Below, in pieces: positions 21,150 through 35,158 of a stretch of DNA of 64,000 nucleotides. This DNA comes from Yarrowia lipolytica (Eukaryota; Ascomycota; Dipodascomycetes; Dipodascales): positions 1,054,001-1,118,000 of the forward strand of contig NC_090771.1 in NCBI RefSeq assembly GCF_001761485.1. The letters are read 5' to 3'. The stretch's first letter is position 1. The number at the start of each line of letters is the position of its first letter. A program made the position numbers and the translations under genes. A model generated the notes under the pieces. The model was not told the origin of the DNA, made no database searches, and saw nothing but the letters and a program-made list of their open reading frames with translations.

Positions 21150-24100
21150 TTATCAGTGTGTCACAATCGGTCAGGTTGAGTCAGGGTGTGGAGCAGAGTG
21201 AGGAGAGGTGTGAAAAATGACCGGAAAAGACCTTTCCAGAACCCGAACATTGGCAATGGGGTATTCAATCGAAAGCTCTACATGTCTAGAATGCGATTTC
21301 AAAGTCCCCATTCTGTTCCGATCACCTTTAAGCCCTCTCAATCAGTTCGCTTCGTCCTTCACCAAATAACCCACCACCACTCTGCTCTGCACTGCAATGC
21401 ACTGTTTGTCAAGAATACCCTCTTGTTTGTCGAACATAGGCCGGCCCTTGTATAGTGATACATTGATAGTCGCCTTGTCTGCGCATCTTGTTTGTGCATG
21501 CACAATACTCCAAAGCCTGTATCTATCAATGTCCTGGACACTATAGAGACTCGCACCATGTCCATCACCGGATTGGGATTCGATCCATTGCGTCGTCGAT
21601 GCGTCTCGCAAGGCGTCACGTCATGTGACTGGGCGGGGAGAGACTTGTAGCAGGACTGTTTTGTGACTGGAGCAGAGATTGTCATGTGACTGGAGCATAG
21701 TGTCATGTGACTGGAGTAGAGATTGTCATGAGACTGGAGCAGATACTGTCATGTGCGGACCAGATACTGTCATGTGCGGACCAGATACTGCTGTGCGGAC
21801 CAGAGACTGTCATGTGCGGACCAGAGACTGTCATGTGACTGGATCAGAGACTTGACTAGGACTAGGGACTCGACCGTACCTCGATGACTAATACGAGATC
21901 AATGACTCCCGTATAGAACTCTTACCTGCATCCACTCCACCCCATACCCCCAATCCGTCTGGCTGCTTACTGATCTTGTCTCACTTTGATGCCCCACATT
22001 CTAACTTTGCAGAAGGTCAGGGGGTAATTGGCACCGTTAGAAAGCCCTGGGTTAGGCAGTTACTATTCTGTCGTTAGCGAGCTTTTTGCGCCTCCACCCG
22101 ATCCTCCGGGTCCATGTGAAAAACTTCTTGTCTCGAGGTCACTGGGGTAATAGTTGAACCTTATTTTCGTTCCGCCATTCAGTATTGCGGGATATTTCTA
22201 CCACGGAAATGGACTTGTTTGGCGGTAGATAATCGGACTATTGGAGTGAGATATTCGTCGAAAGAAAACAATGGAAACATCGAATCATCGACTCATCGAA
22301 ATTACCAATGATCGAAAGCTTCAGACACTCCAAACCATCTTCTCAGCTTGTTTCGACCCCCAACCAACTCTCCAACTAATTAAAGCCACTACTTCACCAA
22401 TACTTATCATAAGATCGGCTAGGTTCAACTGAACTGTTACTGCAACCTCCGACTACAGTAGAGTCGGTCGGACCCAGCCTCGTCTGGGTCGAGTGTTCTA
22501 GAGCCGCATTTGAAACCCCGAGAGTCAAATGAGTCGGATACGGCTTCTGAAGTTTGGCTGCTTCAAGCGATTGATAGGCGCGCTGTAGACACACCTTTTC
22601 CGAAACCAGAGTGAGTGGGGATTCACCGGGCAGCCATTTATGACGGTGTTATCAATAGCTGGGGGGACAGGGACAAACAATGTGGATCATGTGAATCTCC
22701 TGGATCCGGGCTCTTTGGCGCCGTGATACTTTGTCGTAAACGACACCCCACAGCTCCGGGCGTATACTGGAATCTTGTTCGACGGACTGTTGGCGCTGAG
22801 AGAAGAATTTCCTGTTGAATTTCACATCGGAAGCATCGTCGGCTTTGACTCCACAAGATGAAAAGAAAATATTCGCCAGTCGTCGCCCACAAGTTGTTGT
22901 TGTGGGCGTTTTTGGGTTTGAGATATCGTCTCACCAAAGTGTTCACAAATGTCCGATCGCCAGGACACGGAGGAGGGGAATGGGCCGTTTCCAAGTGAGC
23001 TGATGGGGTCTGCAGTATACGGCACCTCCGGAGGAACATGTTGAGTTGCTTGAATAGTAGGAAGCAGTCACGTGCCGGGGAATCTGGGACCACCACCGAG
23101 TTCGCCGTGGCCAATATAGTCAGATGATGGAGTTCACCGGTGGTAAATTCTGCGCTCATGGCGCGCTGTTTCTTTGTTCCTGACCTGGCATTCAAAACCG
23201 CTGAAACGCGGAAACGCGGAATACATATATCCCGGGGCTTATGGTGAATAAAGCGGTTTAGCATGGTTTCAGACACCGACACACCCAACAGACCAACAGA
23301 CCCTCGACCAACCGTCGGGCCACTCACGTGACCAAGCTTGACCGCCGTATGTCCATTCCAGAGTCTAGAATTCACGGAGGCCGTCGAAGCCACGTATAAA
23401 GGTGCGGCACGACTGTCTCAGCTCATCGTACTCATTACTTTTGCCAGCGGAGCCTGGAGACGCCATCCAGGGCTCCTAACCTAAACGTTTCCGGTCCATG
23501 TCGACGAGGAGGTGGTCGTAGGGAGTTGCAGAAATGGACTTGGAGTTTCCACGAGTGTCAGGAGTGATTCTGTGCCTTCCTAAATCGTCGCTTTTGGGGC
23601 ATTTGCCACCGTTGGTCCTCAAACATCCTGGAAATGGCCTTGAAATGCCCATTAAGGTGAAAAATAAAAAAGCAGTGATGCTCGGGCACTGTCACGCGCG
23701 GTCTCTTGCAGTGATCGCCGTCACCCCCCCCTTTTTTTCCTGTGGCTGCCCAAACCTCGCTAAGAACATTTCGCATATACATGTCGGCAGCGGCGTTTGC
23801 TTTTTGTCTCTGTACGGAGCACCAGCGGCAACCTAATCGATCTGTCTTGGTGATGCCGCACGTCGTAGACGCGCCCAACGCCGTTCCTCGCTGAGCTATA
23901 CGTGGTCTGGAGGAGATGAGAGTTTGGGGTCGTAGTGACGGAGAGAAACGCCCAGGGTATCGAGCAGTGGCTCCGGAAATATCTTTGTTGGCTCGTTGCA
24001 TTCCCCAGACCATTCTGCGTCGAATGGTGAGCTCAGCAGCGCGATCCAACAACTATTCACCCCGACCTAGGTGACCCCCACGAACCGGGGCGACTCCACC

Positions 24101-25611
24101 TACCAGAACGATCAAACATGCAGAGAATGAAAGCCAATCGTCTGTCGAGCATGCAAGAGGGCGAAACAGGTATCAAAGTCTCACCCGCAGAGCCAAATAC
24201 GCTCCTCGGAACCCGTTTGTGTAACCCTGAAAAGTGGTTTCTGTGGCAACGGGGCCAAGCGGGTTAGGGGGAACTCACAGAGTGCTGGGGGACATGGGAG
24301 AGGTATCGCTGCGATTGGCTCGATAGGGGGAATGTGGAGGTGGCATTTGTTTTGTGATAGACGGAACATTGTGAAAGTTGTGTTGATTCTTGTTCGTGGC
24401 AACCAGTAGCGGAAGGACAACTAGTGTGGTGTAATAAAAGGACAAAAGAACCATGCGAGGAAGGCTGCAGGGTAATGTTGGTTCGGAGAATATGTCGGTG
24501 GCTTCGGATTTGTTGTTTGTGAAAGATGTGTTTCCGTTGAGTGAGAATCTGTCGGGTTGTAGAAGAAGAATAGGTGGCATATAAAGAGTGGTGTTATAAA
24601 TTGGAAAAGTTGATGAAATCGACATTGACGATTTCGGGTGAGATGATGAGAGCCGATGAGACATTGAAAAACCACATTGTTCGGCTACGACTTGATTTAT
24701 CGGTGTTTTCGAAGGAGTTCTGATTTCATTTTGTTTACCGTGCCAACTAGCTGAGAGAAGTTAGTTGGCGAAGGTCAAGTAATTGAATATGTCTGTAGGG
24801 GCGGCAATTATGAACATATTGAAGTGAAAATTGAACCAGAAACAGTTAAAAGGTGAAAGAATAAAATGTAGCAGTTCAAACCAATAGAAACCCCCCCCAA
24901 AGACGTCCTAGAGGTCTCCCCAATTGTCATCATGGGGGAGGGGAGGGATTGGTCCTGCATTGAGTTGGGATCACCAAACTGAGGAGACGCAGATAACCGG
25001 CGATACATAAACGCTAGATTGGATCTGAAAACGTCAAGTTATTCTCCGTACTCACATTACCGTGTATGCGAAGTTTGGGGTCATTTCAGTGTGTTTAGAC
25101 CGTTTTTTAGGCACCATTCCCCCTACCTCTAGCGTCGTGCTAAAAGTGATGACCCCAGCACAGCAATAATGACGCTAGAAATGACGCTAGAGAGATGAAA
25201 CTCGAGCAGAGTCTCAAAAGAACCGTGAGAAGTGAATAAAACCAACTTGGTTCATTTCTGACCCCGTACTTCCCTTTGAGAGAGTGTCAAGAAAAGTTCC
25301 AAAAAGTGATGAAAAATAAGAAACTCTAATTAATATATATTTTCGTCATTTTATCGGGATTGAAAGATGAGGTTGGGCGACGATAGAGAAATATTAGAGA
25401 GAACACAGGAGTGTCATTCGATTCAGAATGGCCAGTTTACCAAGTGTGCCGATTGGAATCCGTAAATTCCTACAAGCAGCTCCACAAGGTGCAATTTAGA
25501 TGCCGGAGGAGAGTTGCAACACCATTCGATACAACGGGCTGGATTCATCATCAAGAATATATTTATATCCGTCTGTCTAACAGACCTTTTATGTATTGGT
25601 TGTGGTTACGT
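21150..25611. other. Intergenic region between the ODC fragment and MET3
   Basis: Holds a complex tandem array (21663-21851). In the 22.6-24.1 kb part there are open frames of 251 codons (22638-23393, minus), 164 codons (23558-24052, minus) and 100 codons (23534-23836, plus). None has a recognisable motif or a composition like the neighbouring genes, so I do not call them. A TATAAA at about 23395 on the plus strand, followed by a pyrimidine-rich stretch, could start a transcript. 24180-25600 is AT-richer spacer. Confidence 0.4.
21663..21851. repeat. Tandem array of about 21-bp units in two alternating types
   Basis: Eight full units and one partial, lengths 19-23 bp, all ending in (GT)CAT. 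Units 1-4 are of type GTGACTGGAGCAGAGATTGT, units 5-8 of type GTGCGGACCAGAGACTGT, and the last partial unit returns to the first type. CATGTGAC, an E-box variant, is formed at several unit junctions. Confidence 0.9.
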
Positions 25612-27342
<1,731 letters not shown>

Positions 27343-27396
27343 TCAAAAAAAAAATTTCCCCGTCTTGATTAGCTTTGAAAAAAGGGTGGTTGGTTC

Positions 27397-27656
27397 TTTA
27401 TAACTGGTTCAAAAGCCACAGAACTTAAAAGACCCTGACGTAATTGACATGTACGTGTTGCTTGTGGCGTGGAGAAGACCAACCACAGTGAAGACAAGCT
27501 TGCTGTGGCGTTGAAACTGATCAAGTTGTCTCGTTTTTTTCTTCTTGTGTTCTGGGCCAAGCATTCGACCAGTTTAAACACCACGTTTTAGGGATAACGT
27601 GACCAACGACAAAATGTACATACTCCGTCTTCTGCCAGATTCCAGCCGTCACGTGA
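27397..27656 (-). promoter_or_regulatory. MET3 promoter: TATA, three CTGTGG cores and an E-box
   Basis: Reading away from the MET3 start there is a TATAAAG on the minus strand (27397-27403), CTGTGG cores of the Met31/Met32 type at 27416-27421 (minus), 27483-27488 (minus) and 27503-27508 (plus), and CACGTG at about 27651 within GTCACGTGA. In S. cerevisiae this set recruits Met4 through Met31/32 and Cbf1. The motifs are seen; the regulation is inferred. Confidence 0.6.
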
Positions 27657-30243
27657 GATAAAGCACATGAAGACAGCGATTGCGCCACCACGGGGGTTAG
27701 AGTTCCCGGGTTAGGGCGCAGAACCATGTCAGGGACCGTCTGATTGGCCCGACGACCCCCTGTGGCTTGTTCCAGCCACTACGGCAGTGAAACGCACATT
27801 GGCCACCATTGCGGCATCGTAGAAACCGCAGAAAAACATAGAGATGGAATTGAACACGTCACAAACGGATTTCCGGGGCGGTTTTTGCGGTCACGTGACC
27901 GCATCCATGTCGTCTGGGTGTTTTTTTGCGTCTCGACTTGGGTCTTTTGGGAGGGTCATCGATATATTATTGAAACTCAAAATGTGAATTATTTTTCAAA
28001 TTTCAAATTTCAAATTTCACTCCTGTGGCGGTGCCAAGAGTTCGATTCCCGGCCGCGACGCCGTGTATTCGTCATTTTGGCAAGGGTGTGGCACATTTGT
28101 TCGGGGGTCTCGAGAACTGCGGGGCTGGAAATACCATCAGAAATGCCGGCACAGTCGACAGTGACGCCAGGGGCTCCTCACAGATGTGACTCAGGGATTT
28201 ATAGAGTTGGGCTGGGGTGGAAAAACTAAGACGGGGGTTTTTGGGGGTTCCCGGAGGCAGAATGCGATAGGGAGAATTGGAGACGACAGAGGGGAACAAC
28301 AGGAGTTGATTAAACGTTCAATAATGAAAATCTGACAAAAATTGACCCTGTTGGAGCGACTTCTGTGGGGAAATTAGGTCCATTCGGAAATGAAATTTTG
28401 ACTTTCTGGGGAAAGGCAGATTCGTGGCTTGGGAGGTGTAGAAGACATAAAAGAGGGTCTAGAATGGCGAGAAGGAGAGAATTCTGACTAAAATTGTGGC
28501 TGGCTCGAGAATGGAAGGTGGAGAAGAGCTTTTTTTCGGTTCGGCTGTGTAATGGGATTGCTGATATTCGAGAAGACGTCGCAGAAACAAACTACAAGTA
28601 CGAGAGTGTTCGGGAGGGCGCGCGAGGTGGTTCTTTTGGTACTGTACCCCACAAGACTTATAAAGGGCCTTCGAGTTTGGTATATGTTCGCTGGTATGTC
28701 TGTGGCTCTGGTGTAAGTAGAGCTGGTTGTACCTCGGTTCATATGCAGGGAAGGGTCCCTTATCTCGGCCAATACTGATTTTGTAGACATGGGAGTTGGT
28801 TGGGGATGATAATGGTGATCAGAAGATGTTATAACAAGTCTTCTTTCTGAATTTCAGTCCAATTGAGTGCGTATTTATGGCCCTGTATCTTCTACTTCTA
28901 CTTGACTTTACTTGGAATTACAAAGTATAGCTGAACTAAGTAGTTAGGAAGTACCATGGAATGAAAATCGATGTAGACACATTCAGGATTCAAAAAAACT
29001 ATATATGGGAACTCAGAATGTGCTGGGGACTCAATTTATTAGCTCCATTTTAATCCACAGCACGTCCTCTATCTCTATACCTCTAGATGTCATTCTATCT
29101 CAATCAGTCTGCCAGGATCTATACCGCTCTATAGAGCTCCAGAGATATCTCAAGATTCTGCGGAGTTGACAAGTGTGTTCTACAGGGTCGTTGATGCGGT
29201 TTTGTCAACTTTATGGTTCTTCCAGCTCTTCTGAGAGTTCAATAAAGAGGTACTGCAACCGCAGTAGGTCCACATTGATATTTTGTAGAAGTGGGTAGAC
29301 GTACCAGAGGAGAAGAGCAGTACGTGTTGTAACCAACTTGCTGAAGGGATAATATGGGTAACTTCCGATCTCTCTGTCGATTCTGCCGTCGTAGTAAACA
29401 TGTTTTTTGAATCTCAACGTTTGAGACATATACATCGAAAAAAGTTCGGATCTCGAGTCTGAGTGAAAGGAGTAGTTGATTCCTGATGAGAAGAGATGTT
29501 AGTTCAAGTCAATTAACCCCTTGGAACCACCAGTGTGCAAGTACTGAATATGAAAGAAGATGGTAAGGAATGGACCGTCTTGGCTGCTTGCAAAGAGAAG
29601 GAAAAAGCAGCTAGATCTCACACAGTTTTGATATGATGCATGGTTCGGCCGAAAGCCAGTATGTAGGGATCCGGCCGTCATAAATACTGACTCTCGGCTC
29701 AGAACGAGAACCCCAAGCCAACAGGAAACAGGACCTGCAGTTGCTGTTGGCTGTGGGTGTTTTGGTGCCGTGTCCACATTGGCTGGAGTGATTCAGAACT
29801 TGATTCCTAGCACGAGAGGGATACTTGAAGCTCGAGGAACCACAGGAAGATGCTTTGATGACTCGTCTGGCGAACGGGAAACACTCTTGAGACTCTGGAG
29901 CATTTCCTGTCGTGAAGGGGAGGCTTTAACGACAGAACCTGAACCTCCGATGGTTCCGGAAAGATCGGAGGAGGAGTCCAAGGGCTCGAGGAGGGACAAA
30001 AAGCCCTCGCATTCGAAGTTCCGAGCCCGAAGGAGTAAGGATCCGACAACGCCAGTCTGATTGGACCATTACCGAGAACAATAAATCGCTGGCAGAGCAA
30101 CAGATGGTCGTTGGCGGTACCCAATGTCCTGAGAGTCGAATCAACTTGACCAAGAAACGCCGATATCGCCAGTCAGCAGTCAATTGCGTCGATCCGAGTC
30201 CTTGACGGTGGCAGGAGTTGAAAAGTCTGACAAAGTTCCGTCT

Positions 30244-30345
30244 AGAGTCAGGAATCCCCTCAGAGTCAGGAATCCCGTCAAGAGTCAGGAATCCCGTCAA
30301 GAGTCAGAAATCCCGTCAAGAGTCAGAAATCCCGTCAAGAGTCAA
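30244..30345. repeat. Tandem array of 19-bp units (AGAGTCAGGAATCCCGTCA)
   Basis: Five units, the first 18 bp and the rest 19 bp, then a partial sixth. Two copies carry a G-to-A change (AGAGTCAGAAATCCCGTCA). The unit is not a multiple of three, so it does not encode a peptide repeat in one frame. Confidence 0.93.
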
Positions 30346-30661
30346 GTCTCCAACGGCCAAAGTCTGAAAATCGACTCCAACCGTCAGTCAGACAATCAAA
30401 GCGGAAACATCGGGCTGTAAACAGCTTCAGCTCGGTGTATGGGAAGAGCTGAACAAACCGAAACCCCGTCTAGACTCAGCAAGACGATACAGTCGCTCCA
30501 GTACTCCTTCAATGCGTACTATCGACCTCATATCTTGGTTAGTTCGAAATCTGACAGAATCATCAGACTCACATTCACTAGATACAGAAGTTGGCCGGCA
30601 CCAGCCGAAGGTGGCTCCAAACGACTCTCTGAAACTTCAATGATAACGCATACAGAATCCA

Positions 30662-30718
30662 TTTCTTTTCGGACAGTCCATTTCTTTTCGGACAGTCCAC
30701 TTCTTTTCGGACAGTCCA
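30662..30718. repeat. Tandem array of 19-bp units (TTTCTTTTCGGACAGTCCA)
   Basis: Three units with one C/T difference. It has the same unit length as the array 320 bp to its left, but an unrelated sequence. Confidence 0.93.
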
Positions 30719-32096
30719 CTTCTGAGCTGGTGGTGTCGGAATCGGGGTGGCAGATCGGATGGTGTCTCGGTGATATCCAGCTTTTGCTACAGATATGCCA
30801 CAGACTCCAAGTGTAGACTGCCGGAGTCGCACGGCCTCGGGGTTTCCAACGGCGCTGTTTTCGAGTCGTTTGCTCCAATATTGAGGAACTAGGTATGGAT
30901 GTTGAGACACTTGGTGTCGAGGGATATCACCAGATGTTAGTAGAAAGCCCCTCCAAGAATGCACATTCCAAAAACACTGAGAGGGAACAATGCATACTGT
31001 TTTCGAGAGCATGGCTAAAAGAGTCGGAAGTCGATATCATTAAACGGGTTCAACCATCTCGATCATACCGTCAATCTCTGTTACCCCGGGGTAGCGTCGT
31101 ATCAGTGGTAGTGATACCACTACTGTGCTCTGATGGACAACGTTCTCCAGCCAGTCCCTCTCACTGAGTGTCAGAGTGTCTTGTTCAGGTGAATCCTGCA
31201 AGATGATCTACATGTAGCCATGGACACTGATCCAGGCGTCCTAGGACCGTTCGTCATGAACAGCTCGGTCGTCTAATGACCTGTATCTGTCTCCATGTCT
31301 CAGAGGCGACGGAATTGGAGATGCATTGTCTTCTGACTAGATGAACGCGACATCATCGTCAAGATCCGTCAAAGTCGACCAAATGTTCGCTACGCCCTTC
31401 CCCGAGCTACTCGACAAGATCAATGAAGTATGACCCTTCTGAACTGCGTCCTAGGCCTTTCTGCATCGAGCCTGCTCCAATATCGTGGGAAATTTGATTC
31501 GACAGCAGCTTCTGGAGTGCTTGTTTCATTTCAAAGGAAGTCTCTGCTCAGACCTATGGACATCTGACTACGAACGAAGCAGCTTCTGGGTCGAGACAGT
31601 TTGATCTACAAGTAGTTGCACTGAGCCCAGTCGTTTGAACACACCTCCAACTGCCAATCTCACAACCACGTGAGCAAGGTCCAAGATCAAGAGTGGAAGA
31701 CCCACGTCCACAGCAAGAGCAACCTCGCCTGATATTCGCTCGTTTTAAAGCCCAAGCCAACCTCGAGACGACCCTAACCCACAACATGTCCAACCCATCT
31801 ACGCACGCCCAAGAGATAGTCACTTATGTCTGAATCTTACTTTCCGAGGGTCTGCACGAGAGACGAGATGGGCAAAAGGAAGCAGATGGGCAAACCTAAC
31901 CCTGGCAAACAGAAACCGTATCATAATCTGTGCGTCGTGACTGCCTATTGCGTCTCATATCCCAACCCTACCGCCCAGAGTGGCAATTCCCATATTTCGA
32001 GCAAGCCACAGTATGCAGTTTTGTGATTTTCAAACAGACTTTTTCAGGGTGGGGGTGGTTAACCGGATTTGTTTGGGAAGTTGATACCATTTTTTT

Positions 32097-32186
32097 GGAT
32101 TAATTAAATTCGAATAATTGATAATTGGATTAATTAAATTCGAATAATTGGTAATTGGATTAATTAAATTCGAATAAATGATAATT
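32097..32186. repeat. Three AT-rich 30-bp tandem units
   Basis: Three near-identical 30-bp units beginning TTGGATTAATTAAATTCGAA, differing at two or three positions, followed by degenerate GATAATTCGA stretches to about 32250. Confidence 0.9.
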
Positions 32187-33354
32187 CGACAATTGATAAT
32201 TCGATAATTCACTAATAATAATTCAATAATTAATAAATCGATTATTATTTCAACAAACCGCTCTCCACCGCCCACACCGTTTCAGATTGACAACTGACAA
32301 CAACCACCTCGAGAGCAACCCCTCTGCACGATGGATCACACAGGATTGCTTATTTGAATTTCATATCAGTACAAGGACCAGTGTCGTACTATTGTGATTA
32401 AATGTCTGGGATCGGTGCCAAGAGTTGTGCCATACTTTTCGTTGCGGATTCGTCTTTGGATTTTCATTTCATCGTTTTAGGTACCAGCACCGTGCACCAC
32501 CTTTCCATGACGGTATTAAATCTTTTCTTTTGTCGTATTGCAGCCGAGCAGGTACGATAAGGAGATCGGGGGAAGGCCCAGCGACCGCCGGCAGGGGCAG
32601 TGCTGCAGTTTTGGGGCGGTTTGGTTCAGTCTCTCTCGAGACATTGGTTTTTACGCCGCGTGGGAGCAGCCACTTGGAGTCTCTCGGGTCATGCTGTAGA
32701 CGTACACTCAGACCCCGTTTCCGCACACCACCCGAACAACCCTAAGACGGCTTTTGCTCTTGAAGTTTAGAGAGGGGTGATGAGACGGACCGTTCGACGA
32801 CGATAAGTAAACATTGCCAATGGTGAATAAGGTGGGTTTTATTGGAATTTAGAGGGTGAAGAAAAGAGGGTGAAAACAAACAAAAGGGGACCAAATCCCA
32901 GTAGTGGAGTTGAAATAAACGCCGATTGCTCGTCCTACATGAGGCCCTTGTTTGTCTCCATCAGACGCTTGCTCAACCCCAAATGAAACGCTTGTTCATC
33001 ATCCCTCCACGCCGTCGCCTATCATCTTTGTGTATTATCAGATTTCTTTTTGAAGGCTCGCTTATCGTATAAGCTCTCGGCTGTCTTTTCCACGCGTCGA
33101 AACAATGAAATGGATGGACGTCTCTCACCGTCAACGTGAGCTCGCAGACGTGGTCGTGCTCTCCCGCCTCCAACAGCCCCCGCCAAGAGACCGTGTGTAG
33201 AGCTTGGGTGGCCAGACGCTCCGTAGCGTGCGATTCGGGGGTTTAGCGCCGGACACGATACGGCTGTGGGGGTCACAAGAGTAAAGAGCGATAGACTTGG
33301 AGGACGAGAGCGAGACGACAAGTCCGAAAGCGAAGAGGCGTTGGTTGGGCCACA

Positions 33355-33394
33355 GTTTTGTGGTTTTGTGGTTTTGTGGTTTTGTGGTTTTGTT
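33355..33394. repeat. Tandem octamer GTTTTGTG, five units
   Basis: Four perfect octamers and one variant, then a run of GTTTTTG hexamer-like units and T-rich DNA. Confidence 0.9.
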
Positions 33395-34200
33395 GTTTTT
33401 GGTTTTTGGTTTTTGATTTTCCATTTATTTGATTTTCCTACTATTTTCCTACTATTTTTGATTTATTTTTGATTTTCATTTTCTTTCTTTATTTCCCCTT
33501 CTTTAACATTTGCGCTCTCCATTTTTCGTCGTCACTCTCCTATCTCCAAGCTCTGACACACACGTATTCTAGATGGTACGGCTTTGCATAAGCGAGAACC
33601 TACGTGGGAGAAAAATACCACCCAGTTCTAAGCGGGGGGTTAGGGCAAGTTGTGGGAGCGAGACACCCGCCGAAAAAAAATCGGGGCGAATACGGCCATC
33701 GATTATGTTTGAAATGTCCTGTAGAGACGCATCTGAGCCGTTATTCGAGGGGTCTAAGTAGCTGACATTTCGATCCCGTGCAGGATGCATTCTCTAGGGT
33801 CGGATTTTTTTTATTTTTTTATTTTTTATTTTTTTATTTTTATTTTACTTTTATCTTTGTTTTTGTTTTTATTTTTGTTTTTGTTTTTATTTTTATTTAA
33901 TTATTTTTTATTTTCTGCTTGTTATACTGTGATTTCTATTTCTATTTTGATTTCTGATTTTTCAATTTTATATTCCGGAGATACGGAGTTATCGGACCCT
34001 GACAGATTGCTTCGGTGCATGGACTGTATGCACGTTGTGGTGTCTAGACAGTGGCAGTAATTAATTAATACAAAGTCGAGGGGATGGGAGAGTGGTCGGG
34101 AGGTCGGGAGGTCGAGTTCTGGACTTTGTGTGAAAAGGTGGAAAGCGGAAGTAGGACATGATTGGAGGTGATTGGAGATGATGGGATGTGAAATTAGGAG

Positions 34201-34278
34201 AAAAAGGGAGAAAAAAACAATAAAAAGGAGAAAAAGACAATAAAAAGGAGAAAAAGACAATAAAAAGGAGAAAAAAGA
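34201..34278. repeat. Purine-rich 20-bp tandem units
   Basis: Two perfect units of TAAAAAGGAGAAAAAGACAA (34221-34260), flanked by a diverged unit on each side. One strand is purine except for the C and T positions. Confidence 0.88.
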
Positions 34279-34519
34279 CCATAAAGACAGCAAAAAACAG
34301 TAAATAACGACAACTACGGAGAATCACAAAGGATGTGGTCATCAAGTGAGATGGTGAGTGCGAATATAAATGTGAGTGTCTATGGTACGAGTTGGTGCCA
34401 GTTACTGTCTGAATTCAAGGCACTGGCAAAAAACCCATTCACCCGCTCATCCTCTGACGAAACGCCATTCACCAACTTCATTCACCACTCCAAAACCTCA
34501 ACGTTAACTCCGAGCTCGC

Positions 34520-34747
34520 TTTGCTCGCTCTTAGGTTGAAAACTTTTGTTGGATTCTTTTTGCACTTTTCGTTTTGCCCATTTTTCGTTTTGCACTTTTC
34601 CAAAGCCTATATAAATGGTTGGACTCGCCCTAAGGTTAGAGTGGGAGTGCAGGCTCCCTTTTTCATTTCGAGCTTATGTGCATTTGGCCTTTGTGTCAAG
34701 TTCAGAAGCATTCGTTCCCAACTTAGCCCGCTCACCCAGTATATATA
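34520..34747 (+). promoter_or_regulatory. CRF1 promoter: TATA elements and a TTTGCTC motif
   Basis: TATATAAA at 34608-34615 and TATATATA at 34740-34747 are candidate TATA boxes 550 and 420 bp before the CRF1 ATG. TTTGCTCG at 34520 matches the copper-response element bound by Mac1-type copper-fist factors in S. cerevisiae. Two copies of TTTTGCACTTTTC-like sequence lie at 34556-34600. The leader (34865-34930 and 35060-35120) is built of ACAGTGAC and ACCACA repeats. Autoregulation is a guess. Confidence 0.35.
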
Positions 34748-35158
34748 CCTGCGCCAGCGAACCACACCGTCAACGATCAGTCAGTACGTCATTGAGTGCA
34801 CCCAGCAGCAGCGTCAGACCAGCAGCAGTGTCAGCCAACAGCCCAGACCACCAGCAACAACATTGACAGTGACATTGACAGTGACAGTTTCAGTTACAGT
34901 GACAGCTACAGTGATACAGACAGTTACACCATCGCTCCATTGACACTACTGTTTGAATAGTTCACCATCAACTTCTCCAAAGGCATAGCTTCGATTTGCC
35001 ACCGATTGCGACATTCTGATTACATTGTTTGTGACAAGTGGACAACCAGACACCCATCGCAGCACTCCACTAACACCTCCGCCACAACCACCACAACCAC
35101 CACAACCACCACAACAAGACTCTTCGTCTCAACTCGTCTTCGACTAATCTTACTCACA

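Noticed and set aside
22700-22735. Second TTTGGCGCC primer-binding-site-like stretch
   Set aside because: No LTR-like end, polyadenylation signal or element sequence flanks it.
23020-23095. Possible SRP RNA domain (GGAAGCAG motif)
   Set aside because: Only the short motif fits; the surrounding helix cannot be formed.
22638-23393. 251-codon minus-strand frame with a possible hypothetical protein
   Set aside because: No recognisable domain, composition unlike the real genes nearby, and short stop-free stretches are common in this GC-richer part. Left as unassigned.
30244-30345. CRISPR-like array
   Set aside because: Units are contiguous with no spacers; it is an ordinary tandem repeat.
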